Positions 36,293 through 48,640 of a DNA stretch of 64,000 nucleotides are shown here, piece by piece (the stretch's first letter is position 1; each line of letters begins with the position of its first letter). Both the position numbers and the translations under genes were made by a program. The notes beneath the pieces are model-generated. The model ran no database searches and had not been told where the DNA came from. It saw only the letters and a program-made list of their open reading frames with translations. The DNA comes from Allium sativum (lineage: Eukaryota; Streptophyta; Magnoliopsida; Asparagales; Amaryllidaceae), in NCBI GenBank assembly GCA_030737875.1, contig CM060911.1, positions 94,074,599 through 94,138,598 of the forward strand, given 5' to 3'.

Positions 36293-37129
36293 TAACCCTG
36301 AACACTTTATATTTTTAGAAAGTATTTTTAGAATTGATAAATATTGATTGAATTGCTGAGTGTTGATTGTTTGGTTAAACTGCTAGTCAGCTGGTTGAAA
36401 ATACCGATATAGTTATATATATCGTTAACCGATGTTGATTTTGTTTATCAGAATGCCTCATATTGAAATGAAATTGATGAGAATTATATTGTGCAACATC
36501 TGTGGATGCAGGGAAACAGGTCGGAGGGATCCAACTGGATTCCTCAACATTTATTTACTGTTTTTCATATATTCTGTTATATGATGTGTTATATCATCTG
36601 TCGTTGAACCCGTGTGGTTGGATGATGATCAAACCTTTTGGTTTGGTATTTTTATACCATAAATGATAACGGGAAGTGAAAAGGAATTTTCAAAGTATAT
36701 TTTGAAAATAAATTATTTATATAAAATCAATAGATTTTATATATAAAAGGAAAAGAGTTTCATAGAGGAAAATAATTATAGAATCAAAGAAATTGAGTAA
36801 AGGAAAATATTTGTGAAATCAAATATAAAGGAGAAGATTTGAAAAGAAAAACAAACATAGAGGAAATACATTTGTAAAACAAATGTAAAGGAAAATATTT
36901 GCAAATCAAATAGAATAGGGAAAAAGTAGCTATTTGTGAAACCTTTACAAATAGAAATCAAAAGGGAATCATTTGTAAAACGATTACAAATGGAATTGAA
37001 AAGCGAATATTCATTTAGGGAATAATGAAAAGTTAAAAGAGATATTTATGTAGAGAATAAATGGAAAAGCTAAAAGTAATAATTATTTGTTAAATAAATA
37101 GAAGTAAAAAGGGAATAGTTATTTGTTAA

Positions 37130-37560
37130 GTAAACAAATAGAAAAAGGTATTATTCAAAAGAGTTATCCAAAAAGTGTTATTCAAAAGAGTTATTCAAAA
37201 GGAGTTATTCAAATGGAATTATTCAAAAGAGAAAATTCAAAGGGTTAATTCAAAAGAGATAATCAACCAAAGTTAAACTGTCAGAGTTAAACAGTTAAAG
37301 TTAAACCATTAGAGTTAATAAGAAAAGTTAGTCAGTTAGAGTTAAACTATTAAAGTTAAACAGTTAGAGTTAAACCATTAGAGTTAAACTGTTAGAGTTA
37401 AACTATTAGAGTCTAACAGTTGGAGTTAATCTATTAGAATTAAACCGTTGAAGTTAAGCTGTTAGAGTCAAACAGTTAGAGTTAGTTAGTTAGAATTAGC
37501 CAATAGAGTAAATCAGTTAGAGTTAAGCGGTTTGAATCAAATCGGATTAGGGTTATTCGA
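37130..37560 (+). repeat. AGTTATTCAAAAG and AGTTAGAGTTAAAC repeats (D LTR1)
   Basis: Degenerate short tandem repeats: first units of AGTTATTCAAAAG, then of about 13-14 bp based on GTTAGAGTTAAACYATTAGA. The same array in LTR2 is at about 44450-44830. Confidence 0.75.
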
Positions 37561-37678
37561 ATATAGTAACCGAATAAGGGTTAAATTGAATATTAGTTAT
37601 TCAATTAGATTTGATCGAACTTAGTTATTCGAGATAGAGTTAAACAGAAGTAGTTATTCAGTATAAATTGCCATTTAG

Positions 37679-37785
37679 CACGACTGCTAGCGAAATTCGC
37701 AGGGCTGCAGATAACCTAAGGTGGTCGGATGTTTCCTGAGGGAATCAGGCGTAACCATTGTGATCGCTGCGATCTAGAGTCAAGC
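37679..37785 (+). other. GC-richer patch inside the repeat zone (D LTR1)
   Basis: About 107 bp of mixed sequence (including GCGAAATTCGCAGGGCTGCA) interrupts the GTTA/TTCG repeats on both sides. It is present in LTR2 at 44981-45087 and I do not find it in A, B, C or F. It has no open frame of note. Confidence 0.6.
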
Positions 37786-40105
37786 GAATGAAGTTAAATC
37801 AAATATTAGCTATTCAAAATGAAGTTAAAAACATACATAGTTAGTCGAATATTAGTTATTCGATAATAGTTAGTCAAATTAAGTTAAATAAGTTGAGTTA
37901 AATAAGTCGAGTTAATTAAGTTAAGTTAGTTGAGCTGATCAAGTAAGTTAGTCGAGTTGAGTTAATCAAGATGAGTTAATCAAACCAAGTTATCCAAATA
38001 AGAGTTAATCCAGTAAAAGTTAATAGAATAAGGGTTATAGATTATAGTTAACCGAATAGGAGTTGATAAATTAGTTGTTCGTGTATTTATTTGAACTAGA
38101 AAGAAAAAGTCATATTAAAGTTATTACATTTCGGACGCAGGGGATTATAACACCATTATTATAATCAAATGACTTCCGTAAAGGAAGTGGATTCGTAAAT
38201 AGAATCCGAGAGTTACGTAAGAAAGTGGTTGAAAGTGTAAAAAGGTGAACTTTGTCTGTTTCGAAGTTAGAAATGTTGTTCAGTTAAGATCTGAGAGGTA
38301 ATTATACCCCAACTTGATTGACATCAGTTTTAACTAAGAAGTGGATAAGTTCGATAGTGAAAAGTGGTTAAGTGAATTTAGTTAACGAGCATAATGGTCT
38401 GTGTTGACATAGCGATGTTTATTCAAACATCTGTTTAAACCCAATGAAGGAATTTTGGAAATGTTTTCCAAATAAGGTCAGGATATTTTCTAATATAGAA
38501 AACAAGAAGTGGAAATGTTTTCCATTGTTAATAACGTATATTTTCTAAATATAGTAAATAAGAAATATAGGGAAACAGGAATAAGGAAAAGAATAAATTT
38601 ATGATAATTTAATTAAAGAATTAATGATGATTGATGATTGATCGATAGAATTTCCATCTGAAAATAATATCGTTGTTTGCACACAGACATGTTTTCATTT
38701 GATAGTTAAATCACCGACTATCAAAGTTTTTGACCATTTTACGTTGTTAATATATAGAGACCGGTTGGATTATTATCCACAGAACCACTCCGTATTGGCA
38801 TAAGCGTTGCGAATCAAGTATACTGAATATATTGAAGACGGAGTAAAGTGCAAGGGCTTTCCTGTTTACAGAATAGTGCCTTCGGTTTGTCCAGTCCCAG
38901 GACAAACGCGTATGGAAGAATGCCTGACAGAGTATATTCAATAGATCGCATAAGTTGATCTCTTCAAACATACTTACGTTTGGTGGTGGAGGAATTCGTT
39001 TCTCTTAGCTTTATACCCGTGGTGTTTTTGGGGAAATCAATTTGTGATTTGGCGAGTATGACGATGTGGCATTCAAAGTGAATGATTTGTCAGAGATAAG
39101 CGTGGCCTCTAGCCTCATCAAACGGGAAATGACAAAAATCGGGCAGGCAACATGGCTATGTTGGTCGTACCCATTAGGATGTATAATCACCTATCTAGAG
39201 AAATTCCAATTGCTTCTTAAATCTATCGATGCTACCCCATTCGGGAGACGGTTGCTGATCCCAACCGTTGGTGATATATATTCGATACACTCAAGCGAAA
39301 TGAGTGGTCGGTCATGTGAGGGCCGGGTTGCAAGATGTTCTTGTTGAATCCAGTGTATTCGCCTCTAGAGATACGCTATCGGCAGGTGGTCCCATACCTT
39401 GTCAAAGTCAGACTCCAATCTCCAATAAGTGCCCGCGAGTTTGATTTGTATACTATATATGTAGAGCGTGAGATGCAAGCGTTCTACTAGATTTTAATTA
39501 CTTGTGATTAGACATTATTATAATATCAGATAATATATGATTTTCAAAGTGTTTTGGGTTATCGTAAGGTAAAAGCCATCCGTATTTATGTGTGGATTGG
39601 TCTTACGATTATCTTTTCTTTTGAAAAGGATTTTGAAAAGTTAAACCAAATGATTTGAGTTTACTCACACGAGTCCCATGACTGACCCAGAGTTTTATTT
39701 TGTTTTGTTTTCCCTAAACTCTTGGGTGCCCAAATTTGTACGGGCAGTCAAGTAGTCAGGATTTTACAGATAGACTTGGAGAGCTTGGAGCAAGAGGCTT
39801 CAAGATTTTTCTAGCTATTGATTATTCCGCTGTGATGAAAGTGCTGTACTCTGATAATGGTATGATATACATATACTACTTTGATTTCAAGATATGTTGT
39901 CTATTATATTTTATTCGTTCCGCTGTGAGATTCGTGTTACTCTGATGTTGTGTTCTTCTTTTTCTTCTTCTTTTCTAATTTTCTATCTTATCTATCCTCA
40001 CCCTCTAAATTCTTTCATTGACTATTCGGTAATTGTCGGCCCTTGATGTTCGATATGTGTTGTATATCGGATAATCAAGGTCGTCTTTTCCCGGGTCGTT
40101 ACAGT

Positions 40106-40117
40106 TGGTATCAGAGC
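40106..40117 (+). promoter_or_regulatory. Primer-binding site after D LTR1
   Basis: TGGTATCAGAGC begins two bases after GTCGTTACA. Confidence 0.93.
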
Positions 40118-41589
40118 TGAAGGTTAGGTGATTTACCTTGGCTCTGTGGCGTGACTCAGTAGAGATGGGGTTAGTAATGCCCTAGACTGAGTTTGAGTGT
40201 ATATATAAGAGTGAACGTATTTGTTATTTTATATAAAATGATTTTATATTGTGGAGATTTATTGGTTGAGTCGTTTATGAGTTCTAGTCGATCAGTTTGA
40301 TCCACTGTATCGATAGGAGTTTATAAACACTTGAATACGATGGGTCGACACGATACGTTTTGAAAAAAAGGGTAAATGAAATAATTTTACCCAAATTATA
40401 TTTTGATATAAGCAAAGTATAGATATTTGAAATTATTATAGTATATTGAATGTGTTGGTTGTGATTATAATCGAATAAGATTATAAAATGTGAAATGGTT
40501 ATGTAAATAACAAATCAAAATTCATATAAGTGAAATATATGAAATCAGATGAATTAAATCTGAATTTAAGTTCAGAATTGGAATTAAAATTGCTAAAATT
40601 TGAATAAGCGTTGTAAATGGAATTAAATTGAATATATGTGAATTTTAAAATCCTGAGAGATTTTAAATTTGTTACAAGCATTGGAAAGGGATATTTTGAA
40701 ATGAATTTCAAAATGAAAATGTTTAAAAATGGGTTTTGAAAGTGCTATAGTATTGAACTCACTTCAATAGCTGGAAAATAAATTCCGATGTTGATCCGGA
40801 CATCATCGGTGCTCATTTTCGAGTTTGTAAGTGACGGATTACTACCAAAGATTTTGTTTTTGAATTGTTTTGAGAAACCGAGTTGTTTTGATATTCCAAA
40901 GGGATATTTGATTTTTGGAAAAGGCAAAGCTATTTGAAACTCCCAGGTACATATTATTGAAATAAACACAAATTAAATAGAAATTTGTGAAAGAAAATTT
41001 GAAATTTAATTGAGGGCAGTTCAGTGGAAATTGAGTTGAATTGAAATAGAATGGTATCAAGTAGAATTGGACTAGATTAGAGATAATCTGGGATAGAAAT
41101 GGATGGTCGAGCAGGAAATTTGAATTGAGATTGGAATTGCAGTTTGATTGAAATTTGGCTTGGTTATAAGCGGATGGTCATGTTGAAGATAAAAGTGATT
41201 GGGAGTTTGATTGGGATGATAGTGGTATATGCTAAATTGATAGAAGAATTGAATGCCGATAAAAAGGTACACGTACATATTCATATGAGTTGGATGAGAT
41301 TTATGAGCCTGTTTGGCAAGCCACTTGGCTGTTTGATTTTCTTTTGGGTTGAAGAAGGCCTAGAGAGGCGAGTTGGAGTTTGAGCTATTGACCAATACAA
41401 AGGAGATGCTGGCGAAATTTTTCAGAAATTTCGAATGTTAGAAAATTTTCAGAATTTTTGAAATTTTCGTTTATAGAAATAAATTAATTAGAATTAATTG
41501 GTTTAGTGAAACCGGAGTAAATAAATAATTTTAACCCAGTTATAAAGTTCATTTTTCTACCTTAGCAATTTCGAGGACGAAATTATTTT

Positions 41590-41602
41590 AAGTGGGAAAG
41601 AA
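41590..41602 (+). promoter_or_regulatory. Polypurine tract before D LTR2
   Basis: AAGTGGGAAAGAA lies directly before TGTAACGG at 41603. Confidence 0.88.
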
Positions 41603-42783
41603 TGTAACGGCCCAGATTTTTTGACCATTTAGTTATTATTTAAAAATGTTTTTTTATTGTTTTGGAAGTTTAAATGGTTTAATTTCAATAATTTTGAATA
41701 TTTTATTTTATTCCGAAATGGTAGAAATTTAGTGGATCTGCAATATAATGTGAACTGGCAGTATAAAAGGATAAATTTTTAATTTAAAATAGTACGTTTA
41801 CAAAGGATGTAGTAGCTAACGAACTCGGATTTCGATGAAATCAGTTTCATTAAATCCGAAATGATGAAATTAGGTAACCAACCAAGTTACGTCAAAAATG
41901 GCATCCGTATGTGGAAAAGAAAAAATAAAAGGCCAAAATTTGAACTAAATTTTGACGGTAATTGGAATTTGCTAATGCTAACGGCAAAACTGGAACCTGA
42001 GACCTATCCAGGAAAATTCTAAGCATAGGATATTAGCTATATATGAAATCTGGGAAAATCCTATAACGGATATAGAAAGTTATTAAGGAAACAAAATTTA
42101 AATAAATTATTTGAAAATCTAAACGAACTCCGATTTTTGATTTGAATACATAGGATTGAAGTACGTTAAAAACCAGACCAGATGGTGGAAGAATTTCTGA
42201 AAACCGTTATCGTTTGATACTCCAACATGAGATCGGAAGGTGTTGAAACTAACACAAAACACTATTTTGAATTTGAATTTAAATTATTTGAAAGTTCAAA
42301 CAAATTCAAAATTGATATATTTTTATATAGTATTGAAGAGCAAGAAAAATTGAACAACATGGTTGAAAAAGATTTTGGATAAGGTATCAATAAGTAAGTC
42401 AAATTAACGTCCGAATAGGGTTGAGAAAACACACTTTACTATTCATAAATTATTAAATTTATTTATAATTTAATTAATTTAAGGATTAATCCTAGCCATC
42501 CATTTTCGACCGTTGGATTCGCGCCACCTCAGCAATCCATGTGCCTCCTTCGGCTATAAATAGCCCCCTCCCCCTTCATTTTAAACTCACTCCTCCTCCT
42601 CCTCTTTCAAGCTTTAGCAATGGCAGAAATAATAATAAAATATTAGGAAATAGGGAAAAGGGAAGGAAGGGAGAAAGGAGGGCAAGACGGGGAGCTATGG
42701 ACTCTTAGGCAGAGGCTTAGGCTTCACGGGGTAAGTTTTTAAATAATATTTATTTATTTATTTGTGTAATATATATATGTATG

Positions 42784-42814
<31 letters not shown>

Positions 42815-45800
42815 TAAAATAGAATTTGTAAAAATAAATATCAGAACATTCTAAGGGTAACAGAGAGGATAGTGTCTAAGGCTTGAGTTTGGAAAATATA
42901 GTTTCCTGCTCTCCCTGGCTATCACTAACTGATCCGACGGATGGGATGATTAATTTAAATTTAAATTTAAAATCAAATTTGAATTTAAAACAGACCAGGG
43001 GCATTTTCGTAATTTTTAACAATAAACTTTAAAAGCTTATAACTTTTTCAAAACAAGTCGGATTTCCACGAAACAAGGACCGTTGGATTCTTATCGAAAA
43101 ATACTTTAAAATGAGTGGAAGCAGATTTTTGATCCGAGTTAAAAATTTTAAGTTATAATTAAATGAATATTTTTAAATATTTTATTTGAAAATTAAATTT
43201 AATTAATATTAAAATGGTTTTTCAATTTTTTTAAAAAAAAAAATTGGATATGGCTAGAGATGGGAAAGTAGGATTTTTTAGAAGGGCAGGGAAGGTAATT
43301 TGGCTAATAACGCAATTTGAAATTAATTAAGATAAAAATAATTTAATTAATTTGATTAAATATATATTCATTTAAATTAGGTAAATATTGTAAATAGCAT
43401 AACTTTTGCATACATTAAAAAAATTTAACGAAACAGGATCCGTTGGGATTGTATGGACGAGCACTACGCAATGGAACTGACCGCAAGTGTATTGGAGCTC
43501 ATTTGGATTTATGGTGAAATTTAACGTCTGAACCAAATCAATGACCGATTATCGTTATTCAACGATAAACCGTCCAATGTGAGTAAATCTCACTAACCCT
43601 GAACACTTTATATTTTTATAAAGTATTTTTAGAATTGATAAATATTGATTGAATTGCTGAGTGTTGATTGTTTGGTTAAACTGCTAGTCAGCTGGTTGAA
43701 AATACCGATATAGTTATATATATCGTTAACTGATGTTGATTTTGTTTATCAGAATGCCTCATATTGAAATGAAATTGATGTGAATTATATTGTGTAACAT
43801 CTGTGGATGCAGGGAAACAGGTCGGAGGGATCCAACTGGATTCCTCAACATTTATTTACTGTTTTTCATATATTCTGTTATATGATGTGTTATATCATCT
43901 GTCGTTGAACCCGTGTGGTTGGATGATGATCAAACCTTTTGGTTTGGTATTTTTATACCATAAATGATAACGGGAAGTGAAAAGGAATTTTCAAAGTATA
44001 TTTTGAAAATAAATTATTTATATAAAATCAACAGTTTTTATATATAAAAGGAAAAGAGTTTCATAGAGGAAAATAATTATAGAATCAAAGAAATTGAGTA
44101 AAGGAAAATATTTATGAAATCAAATATAAAGGAGAAGATTTGAAAAGAAAAACAAACATAGAGGAAATACATTTGTAAAACAAATGTAAAGGAAAATATT
44201 TGCAAATCAAATAGAATAGGGAAAAAGTAGCTATTTGTGAAACCTTTACAAATAGAAATCAAAAGGGAATCATTTGTAAAACGATTACAAATGGAATTGA
44301 AAAGCGAATATTCATTTAGGGAATAAAGCAAAGTTAAAAGCGATATTTATGTAGAGAATAAATGGAAAAGCTAAAAGTAATAATTATTTGTTAAATAAAT
44401 AGAAGTAAAAAGGGAATAGTTATTTGTTAAGTAAACAAATAGAAAAAGGTATTATTCAAAAGAGTTATCCAAAAAGTGTTATTCAAAAGAGTTATTCAAA
44501 AGGAGTTATTCAAATGGAATTATTCAAAAGAGAAAATTCAAAGGGTTAATTCAAAAGAGATAATCAACCAAAGTTAAACTGTCAGAGTTAAACAGTTAGA
44601 GTTAAACCATTAGAGTTAATCAGAAAAGTTAGTCAGTTAGAGTTAAACTATTAAAGTTAAACATTTAGAGTTAAACCATTAGAGTTAAACTGTTAGAGTT
44701 AAACTATTAGAGTCTAACAGTTGGAGTTAATCTATTAGAATTAAACCGTTGAAGTTAAGCTGTTAGAGTCAAACAGTTAGAGTTAGTTAGTTAGAATTAG
44801 CCAATAGAGTAAATCAGTTAGAGTTAAGCGGTTTGAATCAAATCGGATTAGGGTTATTCGAATATAGTAACCGAATAAGGGTTAAATTGAATATTAGTTA
44901 TTCAATTAGAGTTGATCGAACTTAGTTATTCGAGATAGAGTTAAACAGAAGTAGTTATTCAGTATAAATTGCCATTTAGCAGGACTGCTAGCGAAATTCG
45001 CAGGGCTGCAGATAACCTAAGGTGGTCGGATGTTTCCTGAGGGAATCAGGCGTAACCATTGTGATCCCTGCGATCTAGAGTCAAGCGAATGAAGTTAAAT
45101 CAAATATTAGCTATTCAAAATGAAGTTAAAAACATACATAGTTAGTCGAATATAAGTATATCGAATATTAGTTATTCGATAATAGTTAGTCAAATTAAGT
45201 TAAATAAGTTGAGTTAAATAAGTCGAGTTAATTAAGTTAAGTTAGTTGAGCTGATCAAGTAAGTTGGTCGAGTTGAGTTAATCAAGATGAGTTAATCAAA
45301 CCAAGTTATCCAAATAAGAGTTAATCCAGTAAAAGTTAATAGAATAAGGGTTATAGATTATAGTTAACCGAATAGGAGTTGATAAATTAGTTGTTCGTGT
45401 ATTTATTTGAGCTAGAAAGAAAAAGTCATATTAAAGTTATTATATTTCGGACGCAGGGGATTATAACACCATTATTATAATCAAATGACTTCCATAAAGG
45501 AAGTGGATTCGTAAATAGAATCCGAGAGTTACGTAAGAAAGTGGTTGAAAGTGTAAAAAGGTGAACTTTGTCTGTTTCGAAGTTAGAAATGTTGTTCAGT
45601 TAAGATCTGAGAGGTAATTATACCCCAACTTGATTGACATCAGTTTTAACTAAGAAGTGGATAAGTTCGATAGTGAAAAGTGGTTAAGTGAATTTAGTTA
45701 ACGAGCATAATGGTCTGTGTTGACATAGCGATGTTTATTCAAACATCTGTTTAAACCCAATGAAGGAATTTTGGAAATGTTTTCCAAATAAGATCAGGAT

Positions 45801-47419
45801 ATTTTCTAATATAGAAAACAAGAAGTGGAAATGTTTTCCATTGTTAATAACGTATATTTTCTAAATATAGTAAATAAGAAATATAGGGAAACAGGAATAA
45901 GGAAAAGAATAAATTTATGATAATTTAATTTAAGAATTAATGATGATTGATGATTGATCGATAGAATTTCCATCTGGAAATAATATCGTTGTTTGCACAC
46001 AGACATGTTTTCATTTGATAGTTAAATCACCGACTATCAAAGTTTTTGACCATTTTACGTTGTTAATATATAGAGACCGGTTGGATTAATATCCACAGAA
46101 CCACTCCGTATTGGCATAAGCGTTGCGAATCAAGTATACTGAATATATTGAAGACGGAGTAAAGTGCAAGGGCTATCCTGTTTACAGAATAGTGCCTTCG
46201 GTTTGTCCAGTCCCAGGACAAACGTGTATGGAAGAATGCCTGACAGAGTATATTCAATAGATCGCGTAAGTTGATCTCTTCAAACATACTTACGTTTGGT
46301 GGTGGAGGAATTCGTTTCTCTTAGCTTTATACCCGTGGTGTTTTTGGGGAAATCAATTTGTGATTTGGCGAGTATGACGATGTGGCATTCAAAGTGAATG
46401 ATCTGTCAGAGATAAGCGTGGCCTCTAGCCTCATCAATCGGGAAATGACAAAAATCGGGCAGGCAGCATGGCTATGTGGGTCGTACCCATTAGGATGTAT
46501 AATCACCTATCTAGAGAAATTCCAATTGCTTCTTAAATCTATCGATGCTGCCCCATTCGGGAGACGGTTGCTGATCCCAACCGTTGGTGATATATATTCG
46601 ATACACTCAAGCGAAATGAGTGGTCGGTCATGTGAGGGCCGGGTTGCAAGATGTTCTTGTTGAACCCAGTGTATTCGCCTCTAGAGATACACTATCGGCA
46701 GGTGGTCCCATACCTTGTCAAAGTCAGAATCCAATCTCCAATAAGTGCCCGCGAGTTTGATTTGTATACTATATATGTAGAGCGTGAGATGCAAGCGTTC
46801 TACTAGATTTTAATTACTTGTGATTAGACATTATTATAATATCAGATAATATATGATTTTCAAAGTGTTTTGGGTTATCGTAAGGTAAAAGCCATCTGTA
46901 TTTATGTGTGGATTGGTCTTACGATTATCTTTTCTTTTGAAAAGGATTTTGAAAAGTTAAACCAAATGATTTGAGTTTACTCACACCAGTCCCATGACTG
47001 ACCCAGAGTTTTATTTTGTTTTGTTTTCCCTAAACTCTTGGGTGCCCAAATTTGTACGGGCAGTCAAGTAGTCAGGATTTTACAGATAGACTTGGAGAGC
47101 TTGGAGCAAGAGGCTTCAAGATTTTTCTAGCTATTGATTATTCCGCTGTGATGAAAGTGCTGTACTCTGATAATGGTATGATATACATATACTATTTTGA
47201 TTTCAAGATATGTTGTCTATTATATTTTATTCGTTCCGCTGTGAGATTCGTGTTACTCTGATATTGTGTTCTTCTTTTTCTTCTTCTATTCTAATTTTCT
47301 ATCTTATCTATCCTCACCCTTTAAATTCTTTCATTGACTATTCGGTAATTGTCGGCCCTTGATGTTCGATATGTGTTGTATATCGGATAATCAAGGTCGT
47401 CTTTTCCCGGGTCGTTACA
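41603..47419 (+). repeat. Element D LTR2
   Basis: 5,817 bp, nearly identical to LTR1. Visible differences include a longer TA microsatellite near 42783-42808 and a short extra TATCGAATA-type stretch near 45150. It carries a palindromic TATA box at 42552, GTAAGT at 42731 and a GTGAG palindrome at 43579. It is followed by a primer-binding site rather than by flanking DNA, which proves the tandem arrangement. Confidence 0.92.
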
Positions 47420-48640
47420 GTTGGTATCAGAGCTGAAGGTTAGGTGATTTACCTTGGCTCTGTGGCGTGACTCAGTAGAGATGGGGTTAGTAATGCCCTA
47501 GACTGAGTTTGAGTGTATATATAAGAGTGAACGTATTTGTTATTTTATATAAAATGGTTTTATACTGTGGAGATTTATTGGTTGAGTCGTTTATGAGTTC
47601 TAGTCGATCAGTTTGTTCCACTGTATCGATAGGAGTTTATAAACACTTGAATACGATGGGTCGACACGATATGTTTTGAAAAAAAGGGTAAATGAAATAA
47701 TTTTACCCAAATTATATTTTGATATAAGCAAAGTATAGATATTTGAAATTATTATAGTATATTGAATGTGTTGGTTGTGATTATAATCGAATAAGATTAT
47801 AAAATGTGAAATGGTTATGTAAATAACAAATCAAAATTCATATAAGTGAAATATATGAAATCAGATGAATTAAATCTGAATTTAAGTTCAGAATTGGAAT
47901 TAAAATTGCTAAAATTTGAATAAGCGTTGTAAATGGAATTAAATTGAATATATGTGAATTTTAAAATCCTGAGAGATTTTAAATTTGTTACAAGCATTGG
48001 AAAGGGATATTTTGAAATGAATTTCAAAATGAAAATGTTTAAAAATGGGTTTTGAAAGTGCTATAGTATTAAACTCACTTCAATAGCTGGAAAATAAATT
48101 CCGATGTTGATCCTGACATCATCGGTGCTCATTTTCGAGTTTGTAAGTGACGGATTACTACCAAAGATTTTGTTTTTGAATTGTTTTGAGAAACCGAGTT
48201 GTTTTGATATTCCAAAGGGATATTTGATTTTTGGAAAAGGCAAAGCTATTTGAAACTCCCAGGTACATATTATTGAAATAAACACAAATTAAATAGAAAT
48301 TTGTGAAAGAAAATTTGAAATTGAATTGAAGGCAGTTCAGTGGAAATTGAGTTGAATTGAAATAGAATGGTATCAAGTAGAATTGGACTAGATTAGAGAT
48401 AATCTGGGATAGAAATGGATGGTCGAGAAAGAAATTTGAATTGAGATTGGAATTGCAGTTTGATTGAAATTTGGCTTGGTTATAAGCGGATGGTCATGTT
48501 GAAGATAAAAGTGATTGGGAGTTTGATTGGGATGATAGTGGTATATGCTAAATTGATAGAAGAATTGAATGCCGATAAAAAGGTACACGTACATATTCAT
48601 ATGAGTTGGATGAGATTTATGAGCCTGTTTGGCAAGCCAC
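47420..48640 (+). other. Element D internal region 2, left part
   Basis: Co-linear with 40104-41324 of internal region 1 with few differences. It ends at GGCAAGCCAC, where element C is inserted. The last five bases (GCCAC, 48636-48640) form the target duplication. Confidence 0.9.
47422..47433 (+). promoter_or_regulatory. Primer-binding site after D LTR2
   Basis: A second complete TGGTATCAGAGC, two bases after the LTR2 end at 47419. A single element would have only one. Confidence 0.93.

Larger units (their letters stand above)
34317..40103 (+). repeat. Element D LTR1
   Basis: This LTR is 5,787 bp. Its first bases are TATAACGGCCCAGA, whereas LTR2 and LTR3 start TGTAACGGCCCAGA, so the terminal TG has become TA. 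It ends GGGTCGTTACA. Contents in order: U3, palindromic TATA box at 35266, pyrimidine-rich leader, GTAAGT at 35445, a TA-rich tract, the GAGAGGATAGTG block, hairpins at 36249 and 36278, repeat-rich DNA at about 37130-38100 with a GC-richer patch at 37679, then the less AT-rich conserved region at about 38740-39770. Confidence 0.9.
40104..41602 (+). other. Element D internal region 1, non-coding
   Basis: These 1,499 bp hold the primer-binding site, a short block shared with B (CTCTGTGGCGTGACTCAGTA), AT-rich DNA without protein motifs, the block before the purine tract (about 41310-41450) and TTTCGAGGACGAAAT. It is the intact reference for internal region 2. Confidence 0.88.

Noticed and set aside
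39066..39347. 93-residue frame repeated at 46382-46663
   Set aside because: Duplicated with the D LTRs; no motif, and not kept as a frame in B or A.
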